Shown here piece by piece: positions 9,010-17,047 of a stretch of DNA of 64,000 nt. Origin of the DNA: Larkinella insperata (GTDB lineage: Bacteria; Bacteroidota; Bacteroidia; Cytophagales; Spirosomataceae); the NCBI RefSeq assembly GCF_026248825.1, contig NZ_CP110973.1:2065001-2129000 (forward strand). Direction: 5' to 3'. The notes below the pieces were generated by a model, which worked only from the letters and a program-made list of their open reading frames with translations, had not been told where the DNA came from and did not search any database. Made by a program: the position numbers and the translations under genes. Within the stretch, counting starts at the first letter, position 1. Every line of letters starts with the position of its first letter.

Positions 9010-9858
9010 ATGAAAAAGCTTTTCCTGCTTGCTGGCGGCCTTCTGGTCGCACTTGCTTCTTACGCCCAGGCTCCGTCCTGCTGCGACCAACCCGTTGCGG
9101 AGGTCAATAATGACATGGCCTTGCTGGCCAGTAACAAATCCTTTGTGATGCTTCACGAAGAACCGTTGCCTTTCACCTACAAGAGCGCGGCCGGCGAAAT
9201 GGTAAAATTCAAAACGCCCGACGGCAAAGAGGCCAACGGCTTTTTGCTCAAGGCTCCGAAGGAAACCAACAAATGGCTGTTTGTTTATCAGGAATGGTGG
9301 GGCCTCAACGACTACATTAAACAGGAAGCCGAGAAGCTTTACAACGACCTTAAAGATGTAAACGTGCTGGCCATTGATATGTACGACGGGAAAGTGGCAA
9401 CGACCCGCGAAGAGGCTTCAAAACTGGTTCAGGTGCCGCGCGAAAGGCTGGGAGCCATCATGCAGGGCGCACTCTCGTATGTGGGGCCACAAGCGCAGAT
9501 TGCGAACGTGGGTTGGTGTTTTGGGGGCGGTATGTCGTTGCAGTCGGCTATTCTGGGCGGTAAACAGACCATGGGCTGTGTAATTTATTACGGTCAGCCG
9601 GAAAAAAACATCGAGCGCCTGAAAGCCCTGAACACCAATGTACTGGGAATTTTCGGTGCCAAAGACTCCGGTATTCCGCCCGCAGCCGTGTCGGAATTCG
9701 AGAAAAACATGAAAGAAGCTGGCAAAGACATCACCATCAAAATGTACGATGCCCCCCACGCCTTTGCCAATCCGAGCAATCCGGGTTACGACAAAGAAGC
9801 GACGGCCGATGCTTATCAGATCACGCTGAATTACTTGAAAACGCACCTGAAAGTCTAG
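9010..9858 (+). CDS. secreted dienelactone hydrolase family protein
   Basis: An alpha/beta-hydrolase of 282 residues with a cleavable signal peptide (MKKLFLLAGG..ASYAQA). The dienelactone-hydrolase triad is visible: Cys170 in the nucleophile elbow GWCFGGG, Asp219 in GAKDSGIP and His250 in DAPHAF. ATG 9010 is preferred over the upstream in-frame ATG 8938 because it starts exactly at the signal peptide, while the extension is polar and lies in the structured intergenic repeat. The mature protein likely hydrolyses small esters or lactones in the periplasm. It stands alone, without an aromatic-degradation operon. Confidence 0.9.
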   Translation: MKKLFLLAGGLLVALASYAQAPSCCDQPVAEVNNDMALLASNKSFVMLHEEPLPFTYKSAAGEMVKFKTPDGKEANGFLLKAPKETNKWLFVYQEWWGLNDYIKQEAEKLYNDLKDVNVLAIDMYDGKVATTREEASKLVQVPRERLGAIMQGALSYVGPQAQIANVGWCFGGGMSLQSAILGGKQTMGCVIYYGQPEKNIERLKALNTNVLGIFGAKDSGIPPAAVSEFEKNMKEAGKDITIKMYDAPHAFANPSNPGYDKEATADAYQITLNYLKTHLKV

Positions 9859-9966
9859 TCAGATAGTAGGCCAGATTCGAACAAGTTTTTCGAATTATGC
9901 GTTAAACCATTATGAACCAAACGGGTCTAACAGGTATCCAGTATTTACCAATAGACTGTTATCATC

Positions 9967-10266
9967 ATGAAAACGCATAATCTGACTTCGTTGCTGGTGA
10001 TTGCCCTGCTGGGGATTGTATTAACCAGTTGTGCGCCTTCGGTTGGCGTTGGTGTGAGAGCTGATTACGGGCCGGGTCATCCCTATGGCTACGGTTATGC
10101 TCCCTACCGGTATTATCGCCAGCCACCCGTTATTGTGACTCCTCCGCCGAGAGTTTACTATAAATCGCATCCCCGGCGTTACCGGGAGCGTCACTACCGA
10201 AACGATTACCGGCGGGCCCCGCAATACGGCTACCGTCCCAACCGCGGCAGCCGAGGACCACGTTAA
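9967..10266 (+). CDS. Tyr/Pro/Arg-rich small lipoprotein
   Basis: A 99-residue protein with a lipobox LTSC (Cys22) followed by a low-complexity mature part with many YGYG, RYY and PPP stretches and a strongly basic C-terminus. No enzymatic motif is visible. Similar short Gly/Tyr/Arg-rich lipoproteins occur in Cytophagales envelopes, but I do not recognise a named family. It has its own terminator just downstream and appears monocistronic. Confidence 0.75.
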   Translation: MKTHNLTSLLVIALLGIVLTSCAPSVGVGVRADYGPGHPYGYGYAPYRYYRQPPVIVTPPPRVYYKSHPRRYRERHYRNDYRRAPQYGYRPNRGSRGPR

Positions 10267-10269
10267 CAG

Positions 10270-10299
10270 AAAATACCGTCGTAAAGGCGGTATTTTTTT
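10270..10299 (+). terminator. intrinsic terminator
   Basis: aaataccg (10271-10278) pairs with cggtattt (10288-10295), followed by a T-run to 10298. It lies 4 nt after the stop of the small lipoprotein gene. Confidence 0.8.
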
Positions 10300-10410
10300 A
10301 TAGTCAGGCCTTGGCATGCTTGCAAAAAGTAAATCGTAAGAAAAACTTTACCCTGATTACGCACTTTTCAAATTTCTTTGCGTTTACTAGATACAAAGAG
10401 CCGGAGAATT

Positions 10411-10620
10411 ATGAAAAAGCTTGTATTGCTGGGAATTACGATATGCTTGATGCTTCCACTGGAAGCTCCGGTTGAAGCCGCCGTCGTTAAGACATCCCAT
10501 AGCGAACTAAAAAATACGGAAAGCTTCAAACGGAAAAAAGCCCGTGGATACCGGAAGAAAAAAGGGTTCATGTGGGGCCTTTTTAAGAAGAAAAACTCGT
10601 GCGGTTGCCCTAAGTTTTAA
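10411..10620 (+). CDS. small basic exported protein
   Basis: A 69-residue product from ATG 10411 (preceded by ggagaatt), with a signal peptide of about 24 residues (MKKLVLLGITICLMLPLEAP..). The mature part is short and lysine/arginine rich, with KRKKARGYRKKKG, ending in NSCGCPKF with two cysteines. The frame is open to 10378, but the first 11 residues (charged, before the signal peptide) are unlikely to be translated. The function is not recognisable; basic secreted peptides of this kind are frequent in Cytophagales. A strong terminator follows. Confidence 0.65.
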   Translation: MKKLVLLGITICLMLPLEAPVEAAVVKTSHSELKNTESFKRKKARGYRKKKGFMWGLFKKKNSCGCPKF

Positions 10621-10647
10621 TCCGAACGCATCTTAAATTGTACTTAT

Positions 10648-10676
10648 AGCCGGGGCAACCCGGCTTTTTGTTTTTT
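10648..10676 (+). terminator. intrinsic terminator
   Basis: gccggg (10649-10654) and cccggc (10659-10664) form a stem with a gcaa tetraloop, followed by tttttgtttttt. It ends the small basic protein transcript before the typA promoter. Confidence 0.9.
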
Positions 10677-10723
10677 AGTCGGTTAATAAATTGTAAAATA
10701 CTGTTATTCAGCTAAAAATTACG

Positions 10724-10731
10724 TATCTTTG
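10724..10731 (+). promoter_or_regulatory. -7 box of the typA promoter
   Basis: TATCTTTG matches the Bacteroidota -7 consensus TAnnTTTG exactly. A CTG at 10701-10703 stands 20 nt upstream as a weak -33 element. It leaves a leader of about 100 nt before the typA start at 10838. Confidence 0.65.
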
Positions 10732-10837
10732 CGGCTTAATTGAGAGGACAACAGAAAACCACCGAAAAACTACCTTCCCACGATCAGACGCAACGAGTCT
10801 TTCATCTATTGTCTATACTCTTTTATCACAATATTGT

Positions 10838-12652
10838 ATGCAATCTATTCGCAACATAGCTATCATAGCACACGTTGACCACGGTAAGACGACGCTGGTT
10901 GACAAAATTATTCACGCTTCCAAGATTTTTCGTGAAAATCAGGAATTCGGTGACCTGATCCTGGACAACAACGACCTGGAACGGGAACGGGGTATTACGA
11001 TTGTGTCGAAGAACGTTTCTGTTCGGTACAAAGACGTAAAAATTAACATTATCGATACACCGGGCCACTCCGATTTCGGTGGTGAAGTGGAACGCGTTCT
11101 GAAAATGGCCGACGGTGTTTGTCTGCTGGTTGATGCCTTCGAAGGTGCCATGCCGCAAACCCGGTTTGTCTTGAGCAAAGCGCTGCAACTGGGCTTGAAG
11201 CCAATTTTGGTCATCAACAAGGTCGACAAAGAAAACTGCCGGCCGGAAGAAGTACACGAAGAAGTATTTGACCTGATGTTTAACCTGGGCGCTACCGAAG
11301 AGCAGTTGGATTTCCCAACAGTGTACGGTTCGTCAAAACAGGGTTGGATGGGTCCGGACTGGCAAAATCCGACCGAAGACATTACCTACCTGCTGGACAC
11401 GATTTTGGAAACCATCCCGCCCGCTCCGGTCGTGGAAGGAACTCCCCAAATGCAGATTACATCGCTCGATTATTCGGCCTTCGTGGGTCGGATCGCCATC
11501 GGCCGGGTTGTGCGCGGTACACTGAAAGAAGGCGCTAACATGGCTCTGGTCAAAGCAGGGGATGTGATTAAGAAAGTTAAGATTAAAGAGCTGCAAACCT
11601 TCGAGGGACTTGGTAAGCAAAAAGTTGCCGATGTACAGTGCGGTGATATTTGTGCCGTAACCGGATTGGAGGATTTTGAAATTGGCGATACGTTGACCGA
11701 TGCCGAAAATCCTGAAGCGCTTGAGCGGATTGCGGTGGATGAACCGACGATGAACATGCTGTTCACGATCAACAACTCGCCATTCTTCGGCAAAGAAGGA
11801 AAATTCGTTACCTCACGCCATTTGCGTGATCGGTTGTATAAAGAAATTGAGAAAAACCTGGCGCTACGGGTTGAAAACACGGATAGCGAAGACCGGTTTC
11901 TGGTATATGGACGCGGGATTCTACACTTGTCGGTCCTCATTGAAACCATGCGCCGGGAAGGCTACGAGCTACAAGTGGGTCAACCTCAGGTGTTATACAA
12001 GTTTGATGATAACGGCAATCGGCTAGAACCGGTAGAAACCCTGGTGGTGGATGTACCGGAAGAAACTGCCGGAAAAGTAATTGAACTGGCCACCCAGCGG
12101 AAGGGTGAACTGTTGATTATGGAGCCGAAGGGCGATTTGCAACACCTGGAGTTTGAAATTCCGTCACGCGGGTTGATCGGTTTGCGGTCGAACGTTCTGA
12201 CGGCAACCTTCGGTGAAGCCGTCATGACACACCGTTTCAAAAGCTTTGAACCCTATAAAGGCGCTATTCCTGAGCGGATCAACGGTTCCCTGATTTCAAT
12301 GACCAGTGGAGTTGCCACGGCTTACTCCATTGACAAATTGCAGGATCGGGGTACGTTCTTTATCGAGCCGGGCGACGAAGTTTATACCGGTCAGGTAATT
12401 GGCGAACACAACCGCCAGAACGATATTGTGGTGAACGTACAAACCGCGAAGCAGCTGACGAACATGCGGGCTTCGGGTTCTGACACCAACGTCCGGATTG
12501 CACCGAAAGTATCGTTCTCGCTCGAAGAATCGATGGAATACATCCAGAAAGACGAATACCTGGAGGTAACGCCGAAGTCGATGCGGATTCGCAAGATTTA
12601 TCTGGACGAAAACGAACGCAAGCGCAATCAGCACAAGTTTGCGATGGCCTAA
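10838..12652 (+). CDS. typA: translational GTPase TypA/BipA
   Basis: Ribosome-associated GTPase of 604 residues, the normal length. The G1 motif AHVDHGKTT (11-19), switch segment ERERGITI, G3 DTPGHSDFGGEV and G4 INKVDKE are intact. They are followed by the EF-Tu-like domain II, the EF-G-like domains and the family-specific C-terminal region with GLIGLRSNVLTATFGEAVM. TypA assists ribosome assembly and stress or low-temperature growth in other bacteria. It has its own promoter and a strong bidirectional terminator overlapping the stop codon, so it is monocistronic. Confidence 0.98.
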   Translation: MQSIRNIAIIAHVDHGKTTLVDKIIHASKIFRENQEFGDLILDNNDLERERGITIVSKNVSVRYKDVKINIIDTPGHSDFGGEVERVLKMADGVCLLVDAFEGAMPQTRFVLSKALQLGLKPILVINKVDKENCRPEEVHEEVFDLMFNLGATEEQLDFPTVYGSSKQGWMGPDWQNPTEDITYLLDTILETIPPAPVVEGTPQMQITSLDYSAFVGRIAIGRVVRGTLKEGANMALVKAGDVIKKVKIKELQTFEGLGKQKVADVQCGDICAVTGLEDFEIGDTLTDAENPEALERIAVDEPTMNMLFTINNSPFFGKEGKFVTSRHLRDRLYKEIEKNLALRVENTDSEDRFLVYGRGILHLSVLIETMRREGYELQVGQPQVLYKFDDNGNRLEPVETLVVDVPEETAGKVIELATQRKGELLIMEPKGDLQHLEFEIPSRGLIGLRSNVLTATFGEAVMTHRFKSFEPYKGAIPERINGSLISMTSGVATAYSIDKLQDRGTFFIEPGDEVYTGQVIGEHNRQNDIVVNVQTAKQLTNMRASGSDTNVRIAPKVSFSLEESMEYIQKDEYLEVTPKSMRIRKIYLDENERKRNQHKFAMA

Positions 12653-12682
12653 AAAAAGCCCCGGCACCAGCCGGGGCTTTTT
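12651..12682. terminator. bidirectional terminator between typA and 12685
   Basis: gccccggc (12658-12665) and gccggggc (12670-12677) form an 8-bp stem with an acca loop, flanked by a seven-A run on the left and five T on the right. It can end typA on the plus strand and the converging barrel-protein transcript on the minus strand. Confidence 0.92.
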
Positions 12683-12684
12683 GT

Positions 12685-13275
12685 TTAAAAACTAACGCCT
12701 AACCGAAACGCAACCCGGTTGTAAACCCGGTGTTCAACTTTGTGAATCTCGTTCCAGCCCAGCGGTTTATCGGTTTCAGCCTCCTGCCGTTTATAACTGA
12801 GGGACATAATAAAGTTGGCATTCTGGGGCCGGCCGATGCGAAAACCGATGCCGGGTGAGATCACCCAGCCCCCCCGCGTTTCATATCCCGTCGGATCTTC
12901 GTTAAACCAGGTAAAGCCGTATCCCGTGTCAAAACTAGTAAACACCCGAAGGTTCTTTTTTCCCGGTTGAGCGAGGTCATACCGGACCCCCGCGCAGACC
13001 GGCGTCAGCAATACCGTGTTGTACCAGTCAGCCCCCACGGTTCCGCCCAAGGCCAGCTTTGGCCGAATCTGAACACCGTTGAACGTCTGAGCCGTGAGGT
13101 TCTGACGTTTTTTGACGTTTTCGGTGGCCAGATTGACGTTGTAACGAACTTGCCCGAATGCCATGCCAACTTCTGTCATGTTCGTAAAAACGGGCTTAAA
13201 ACGGTCTTTTTGTGCGAAGGTCGGTAAAGCGCAAAAGTACAATAGCCAAACGGCTATGCCAACTAGATTTTTCAT
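12685..13275 (-). CDS. outer-membrane beta-barrel protein, putative
   Basis: A 196-residue exported protein with a signal peptide (MKNLVGIAVWLLYFCALPTFAQ). The mature part has alternating hydrophobic and polar strands, repeated glycines and a terminal VAFRLGVSF ending in an aromatic residue, the usual C-terminal signature of outer-membrane barrels. Segments such as GVRYDLAQPGKKNLRVFTSFDTGYGF and ISPGIGFRIG look like barrel strands. No family can be named. It follows the LVIVD-type lipoprotein gene by 12 nt, so the two are probably co-transcribed. Confidence 0.7.
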   Translation of the reverse strand: MKNLVGIAVWLLYFCALPTFAQKDRFKPVFTNMTEVGMAFGQVRYNVNLATENVKKRQNLTAQTFNGVQIRPKLALGGTVGADWYNTVLLTPVCAGVRYDLAQPGKKNLRVFTSFDTGYGFTWFNEDPTGYETRGGWVISPGIGFRIGRPQNANFIMSLSYKRQEAETDKPLGWNEIHKVEHRVYNRVAFRLGVSF

Positions 13276-13287
13276 GCATGAAGGTGG

Positions 13288-14580
13288 TTAGCTGGCCGGA
13301 TAAGGACGTTGAACGGGAATTTTGCTCAGCAAGCGCAGTTTTTTCGGATTGCTGTAATCATACTGGTAAAATCCATCCATCCCGATTAGCAGCAGAGAAG
13401 TTCCGAGCGGAATGACATCAAATGCGTGGAAACCTTCCAGATGCTCCAGTTGGTCGATATTCAGCGCATCGTTGGCATTGAAGGTTTTCAGGCCGTAGGC
13501 ACCTTCACTGATAAACAACGTCGGAAAGTCAATGCCCAAACCGTGCGGGTTTTTCATCGGGTACGTCTTTAGCAAACGCGGGTTATACAGGTTCGATACA
13601 TCGACCACCTCTAGTTGATTCGTGAATCCGACGCAGGGCGAACCCGAACGCAGAGTTACATAGGCTTTATCTTCGTGAACCACCACCGGATCACAAACCT
13701 GAGCGTGCTGGAAGGTCGACATCCGGACGGGCTGTTCGGGATTGCTGTTGTCGTAAATATGCATACCCGTCTGAGCACCGATGAACAGCTTATCTTTGTA
13801 CGGAAAGATGGTTTCGATACCCCAGCCAAGGTTGATCTTGTTGCCTTTTTTGGGATTGGCGGGCGTTCGGATATCAAACAATTGCATTTCCGACTGGCTG
13901 ACGGTATACAGGTAGTTGTCGTACAAGGCAAATCGGGCCATCGAGCCACCTGTACCATTTGTGCTGGGCACGGGCGAACCATTCGGAGCGTTGCTGAAAT
14001 TCTGTGAAAGACCCCCGCGCATATCAAAGAAAACGCAGTTGCGGCACCCGGCGGTCGTTACGGCATCCTCGCAGTCGGTGCTAACGGTTTGGGTAACGTA
14101 TTCAGCCTTCTGATCACTGATCAAATCCTGCTGAACGTTCCAGAAACCGCCTTCAAACTGCCCATTCGGGAAAACATCTTTGACACGATTCAACTCGCGG
14201 ATGTTTTGCGGATCCCGAATGTCGAAAGCCACTAGGTCCATGTAGCTGTCGGCGTACAGGATGTTGTTGCGAACGGCCATGTCACCATTGCCCGGAATGC
14301 GCAGAAACGAGACCATCTTGGGGTTCGCCGGATTGCGGTTGTCAATCACGTGGATTCCTTCTTTGATTTCATTAATGAACAGAAAGCCGTCTTTGGTGTA
14401 GATCTTACCCGGGCTGGCAAGCGTGCGGGGCTGTTCGGTTTGGATACCGTTGCGCACCTGGGCAACGGTTAGTGTGAAGGGCGTGTACTGCCGGAACGTC
14501 CGGGTTTCCTTGCATTTGTCGGTGCAGCCGTTCAGGCCCACCAACACGATCCCGAGGAGCGCGTAAAAAGTCAGTTTCAT
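13288..14580 (-). CDS. LVIVD-repeat lipoprotein
   Basis: A 430-residue lipoprotein. The start at 14580 gives MKLTFYALLGIVLVGLNGC with a lipobox; a longer frame to 14649 adds 23 residues before the signal and is rejected. Repeated units of the kind GIHVIDNRNPANPKMVSFLRIPG, DLVAFDIRDPQNIRELNRV, MQLFDIRTPANPKKGNKI, MHIYDNSNPEQPVRMSTF and LEVVDVSNLYNPRLLKTY mark an LVIVD beta-propeller. Such proteins are surface or periplasmic and mostly of unknown function. A cysteine-rich loop (DCEDAVTTAGCRNC) interrupts the propeller. Upstream of the barrel-protein gene in the same operon. Confidence 0.85.
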   Translation of the reverse strand: MKLTFYALLGIVLVGLNGCTDKCKETRTFRQYTPFTLTVAQVRNGIQTEQPRTLASPGKIYTKDGFLFINEIKEGIHVIDNRNPANPKMVSFLRIPGNGDMAVRNNILYADSYMDLVAFDIRDPQNIRELNRVKDVFPNGQFEGGFWNVQQDLISDQKAEYVTQTVSTDCEDAVTTAGCRNCVFFDMRGGLSQNFSNAPNGSPVPSTNGTGGSMARFALYDNYLYTVSQSEMQLFDIRTPANPKKGNKINLGWGIETIFPYKDKLFIGAQTGMHIYDNSNPEQPVRMSTFQHAQVCDPVVVHEDKAYVTLRSGSPCVGFTNQLEVVDVSNLYNPRLLKTYPMKNPHGLGIDFPTLFISEGAYGLKTFNANDALNIDQLEHLEGFHAFDVIPLGTSLLLIGMDGFYQYDYSNPKKLRLLSKIPVQRPYPAS

Positions 14581-14646
14581 ACAACAGGTGTTTAGGTATA
14601 CCATTCTTCTGACCCCCCTGAATATGAAAGCGTTGGAATATATAGA

Positions 14647-14682
14647 CAAAAAATTACCCGGCAGGCAGGGCCGCCGGGTAAT
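14647..14682 (-). terminator. terminator of the 14707 lipoprotein gene
   Basis: attacccggc (14653-14662) and gccgggtaat (14673-14682) form a 10-bp stem. Read on the minus strand it is followed by a T-run (plus-strand A-run 14648-14653). It lies 25 nt beyond the lipoprotein stop codon and separates it from the LVIVD operon. Confidence 0.85.
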
Positions 14683-14706
14683 CCGGTTTGCACAATGAAT
14701 CAGAGG

Positions 14707-15135
14707 TCAAAGTTTTCGATATGTGTATGTGGCTCCGTCGGCTATCACACCGTCATTCGGGGCTCGTTCGTAGAGCAATAGCGTATTTTCCTGAAGGCGA
14801 TACGGCTGGTAGGTCTTATTCTGATAATAAAGGGCCTCCGTAAAACCTGCGATGTTTTCAATTTGCGTAATGCGGAAACTCCCGTTTTCTTCTTCCCGGT
14901 CGTTTTTTAGCCGTCGAAAAGTTCCGTCGGCGTAATAGTCCAGCGTTTCTGTGTAGCCTGCCTGCTGAGGAGTGGCAACTGTTCCTGTCATACCGTACTT
15001 AATCTGGCTCAATTCCCACCGACCCACCAAAGGAGAATATTTTTCGGGAGCGGGCGAGCAGCCGCAGGAGGGCTCGCAGGCTAGGGCCGCAAAAATCAGA
15101 GCAAAAAGCAGTAGCGATGTCTGGAACGGTTTCAT
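14707..15135 (-). CDS. lipocalin-like lipoprotein, hypothetical
   Basis: A 142-residue lipoprotein with lipobox AALAC (Cys20) and a short Cys-rich start (CEPSCGC). The segment LVGRWELSQIKYGMTG..YTETLDYYADGTFRRLKND..GSFRI resembles the first strands of Bacteroidota lipocalin-like domains, which begin with a GxW motif. No catalytic residues are expected. It is followed by its own terminator. Its ligand is unknown, and the lipocalin-like assignment rests on the GxW plus DGTF pattern only. Confidence 0.65.
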   Translation of the reverse strand: MKPFQTSLLLFALIFAALACEPSCGCSPAPEKYSPLVGRWELSQIKYGMTGTVATPQQAGYTETLDYYADGTFRRLKNDREEENGSFRITQIENIAGFTEALYYQNKTYQPYRLQENTLLLYERAPNDGVIADGATYTYRKL

Positions 15136-15203
15136 TTCATAAAAGGGGCGGAGTCCGGCTGGTGTGGATTCTTACCGGCCCCGCTCCCTATTTTCAGGTT
15201 GTA

Positions 15204-15656
15204 TTATTTTTGTTTTTCGTATACCAGCGCATCGGCATCACTGCTTCCCGGAAAAAACCGCAGCCGGTTTCCAGTGGCTTCGTACCGTTTTACGGCCTGT
15301 AGTTTTTTAAAGTATTCCGTTTCAAACTGCATGGCATCCGCCGGTCCCGCCATTTTGGTCGAACCAATAGCGCTAATCTGCACGTCATCTGATGCCGACG
15401 AACCGATCAGTGTTCCGAAGTAGTGATTAACTGACGAGCGGCCGGCAATTTTATAAGCCACCCGGTTGGTAACTTCACCGCTGGTGGAGTCAGAGGTCAG
15501 TACCAGACTGATTTCAAATTTTGAACCCGGCTCAACGAGCTTGTAAGTTCCGGCAAAACTGGCGGCAGAGAGCGGTTGAATCGTTGTATTTTTTTTATCG
15601 TTGCAGGAAGCAGCGATCAGAAAAATCGCTGAAACCAAGATGAGGATAGTTTTCAT
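15204..15656 (-). CDS. small lipoprotein downstream of the serpin, hypothetical
   Basis: A 150-residue protein with lipobox IAASC (Cys18). The mature sequence has FAGTYKLVEPGSKFEISLVLTSDS and ends with GNRLRFFPGSSDADALVYEK, a pattern of short beta strands reminiscent of META/HslJ-like or lipocalin-like small domains; this is not firm. Its ATG overlaps the serpin stop by four bases, so translation is coupled to the serpin and the two probably act together at the envelope. Confidence 0.7.
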   Translation of the reverse strand: MKTILILVSAIFLIAASCNDKKNTTIQPLSAASFAGTYKLVEPGSKFEISLVLTSDSTSGEVTNRVAYKIAGRSSVNHYFGTLIGSSASDDVQISAIGSTKMAGPADAMQFETEYFKKLQAVKRYEATGNRLRFFPGSSDADALVYEKQK

Positions 15657-16894
15657 TGTACCGTTGTTTGTGGATTCATTATTTTGCCCATAAAGAGCAC
15701 GGAACCCGTTTCTTTTTCGGTAATCAGAACGACGAACGGCCGGTCACAAATCAGCGATGGAGGCATGGAGGTCGTTTCAACACCAATGCTGGTTACTGCT
15801 GCGGCTTCGGTTCCTTTCTCATCGACGGCCACAAACGTATTCTGCTTAACGTAGCTAACTTTCAGCCCTTCCTTTGTGCTGATGCCGGTAAAGTTGGCAG
15901 CATCCGTAAAAGCCGTTGGCATTCCCATTTGAGATAGCGCATCGTTAAGATTGGCTTCGTACTCCAGCGTAAACTTGGGCAGCCCAATGGCTACTTTAGT
16001 TTCCTTCAGGGACTGCTGCAATTCGGCCCATTCGGTTGCGTTTAGGTTGCTGATGAGCGCATCCACCGACGAGTTTTCGTTTGGCAGCAAAACCGTCATG
16101 GAGTAAGTGCCATTGCCATACGGCAGCTGAAAGGCGCCATAGGTGGGGCGGAACGCATGGCGAAGACCGCCCGTCATGGTCATCAGTTTTACCTGCTTAG
16201 TGGAACCGGATGCCAGTTCAAACGGTGCATCAACGGTACTCTTGGGATCGAATGGGCGTTTCCAATCGCCTTTGAAGTACAGGGCATTCAGCAGAAACAG
16301 CACATGGTTGTCTTTGATTTCCTGAATGACATTCTTGATCTTGGCGTTTGTGTTGTCGCTAGCCCACTGATTAATCTTAGTAATGACCGGAGCTGGATTG
16401 TTAAAATCTTCGCCGGAAATCTGGGCGTTAAACGTTTTCTTGGTCGCATCGAGGTACGAGGGCTCCACGGAAAAACCGTTGCGGTACCAGACGGAATTAG
16501 CCAGTTTTGTTGTTACTTTCGGATCAGCGGTGGGCAATCCCTGCATTAAAAGCTCATAGGTTTGGTTGGCGTCGGCCAGCGAAACACCGTCCAGATGCAT
16601 CGCTTTTTTCATTTCATCCGCCGTCTGCCCGGCCGCACCGTTCAGCAACATACCAAGGGCCATGTGCAGACTCAGCGGTGAAACAAAAATGTTCTCGTCT
16701 TTTTTTGCCTGCTCGTTGATGCGCTTCAGAAAATCAAACGAAAAGTCGTTGGTCTTCTGGGCAAATAGCCGCGCTTTCGGGGTCGCTTTTAAACCAACGG
16801 TCGGCGGGTTTGGCGAGTTTTCGGTCTGACAACTGGCCGTCGTCAGAAAAAAAGCGGCTGCCAATGTGCTTGAAATAAAGGCTACTCTTCTCAT
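15653..16894 (-). CDS. serpin family lipoprotein
   Basis: Serine-protease inhibitor of 413 residues, normal for a bacterial serpin, anchored by a lipobox (TTASC, Cys22). Conserved serpin elements are visible: NIFVSPLSLHMALGMLLNGAAGQTADEM, LLNALYFKGDWKRPFD, VKLMTMTGGLRHA and the C-terminal DRPFVVLITEKETGSVLFMGKI. The hinge of the reactive loop, EKGTEAAAVTS, keeps the small residues needed for loop insertion, so it should be inhibitory. By hinge counting the scissile bond falls near ETT/SMP. It likely protects the surface from foreign or own proteases. First gene of a two-gene operon. Confidence 0.95.
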   Translation of the reverse strand: MRRVAFISSTLAAAFFLTTASCQTENSPNPPTVGLKATPKARLFAQKTNDFSFDFLKRINEQAKKDENIFVSPLSLHMALGMLLNGAAGQTADEMKKAMHLDGVSLADANQTYELLMQGLPTADPKVTTKLANSVWYRNGFSVEPSYLDATKKTFNAQISGEDFNNPAPVITKINQWASDNTNAKIKNVIQEIKDNHVLFLLNALYFKGDWKRPFDPKSTVDAPFELASGSTKQVKLMTMTGGLRHAFRPTYGAFQLPYGNGTYSMTVLLPNENSSVDALISNLNATEWAELQQSLKETKVAIGLPKFTLEYEANLNDALSQMGMPTAFTDAANFTGISTKEGLKVSYVKQNTFVAVDEKGTEAAAVTSIGVETTSMPPSLICDRPFVVLITEKETGSVLFMGKIMNPQTTVQ

Positions 16895-16917
16895 CTCAAA
16901 TAGGATTTAATTTACCA

Positions 16918-16933
16918 TCTTGAGCGCTCAAGA
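16918..16933. promoter_or_regulatory. 16-bp palindrome upstream of the serpin
   Basis: tcttgagcgctcaaga is perfectly palindromic and sits 24 nt upstream of the serpin ATG. It could be an operator for an unknown dimeric regulator. No matching copy was noticed elsewhere in the window. Confidence 0.35.
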
Positions 16934-17001
16934 GTAAGGACCCGATTGGAAATGAATTGGTTGTAAGGGAGCTTGAAAAAAAGAAGGAAAAATGAAAATA
17001 T

Positions 17002-17045
17002 GTGGGATTCCCCCGCCGGCCGATGCTGTCCAGGGAAATCCCACC
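17002..17045 (-). terminator. terminator after the sigma-factor partner gene
   Basis: gtgggatt..ccc (from 17002) and ggg..aatcccac (to about 17043) form a stem with a large GC-rich loop. On the minus strand it is followed by the T-rich stretch atattttcattttt. It begins just beyond the stop codon at 17048. Confidence 0.6.
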
Positions 17046-17047
17046 TA

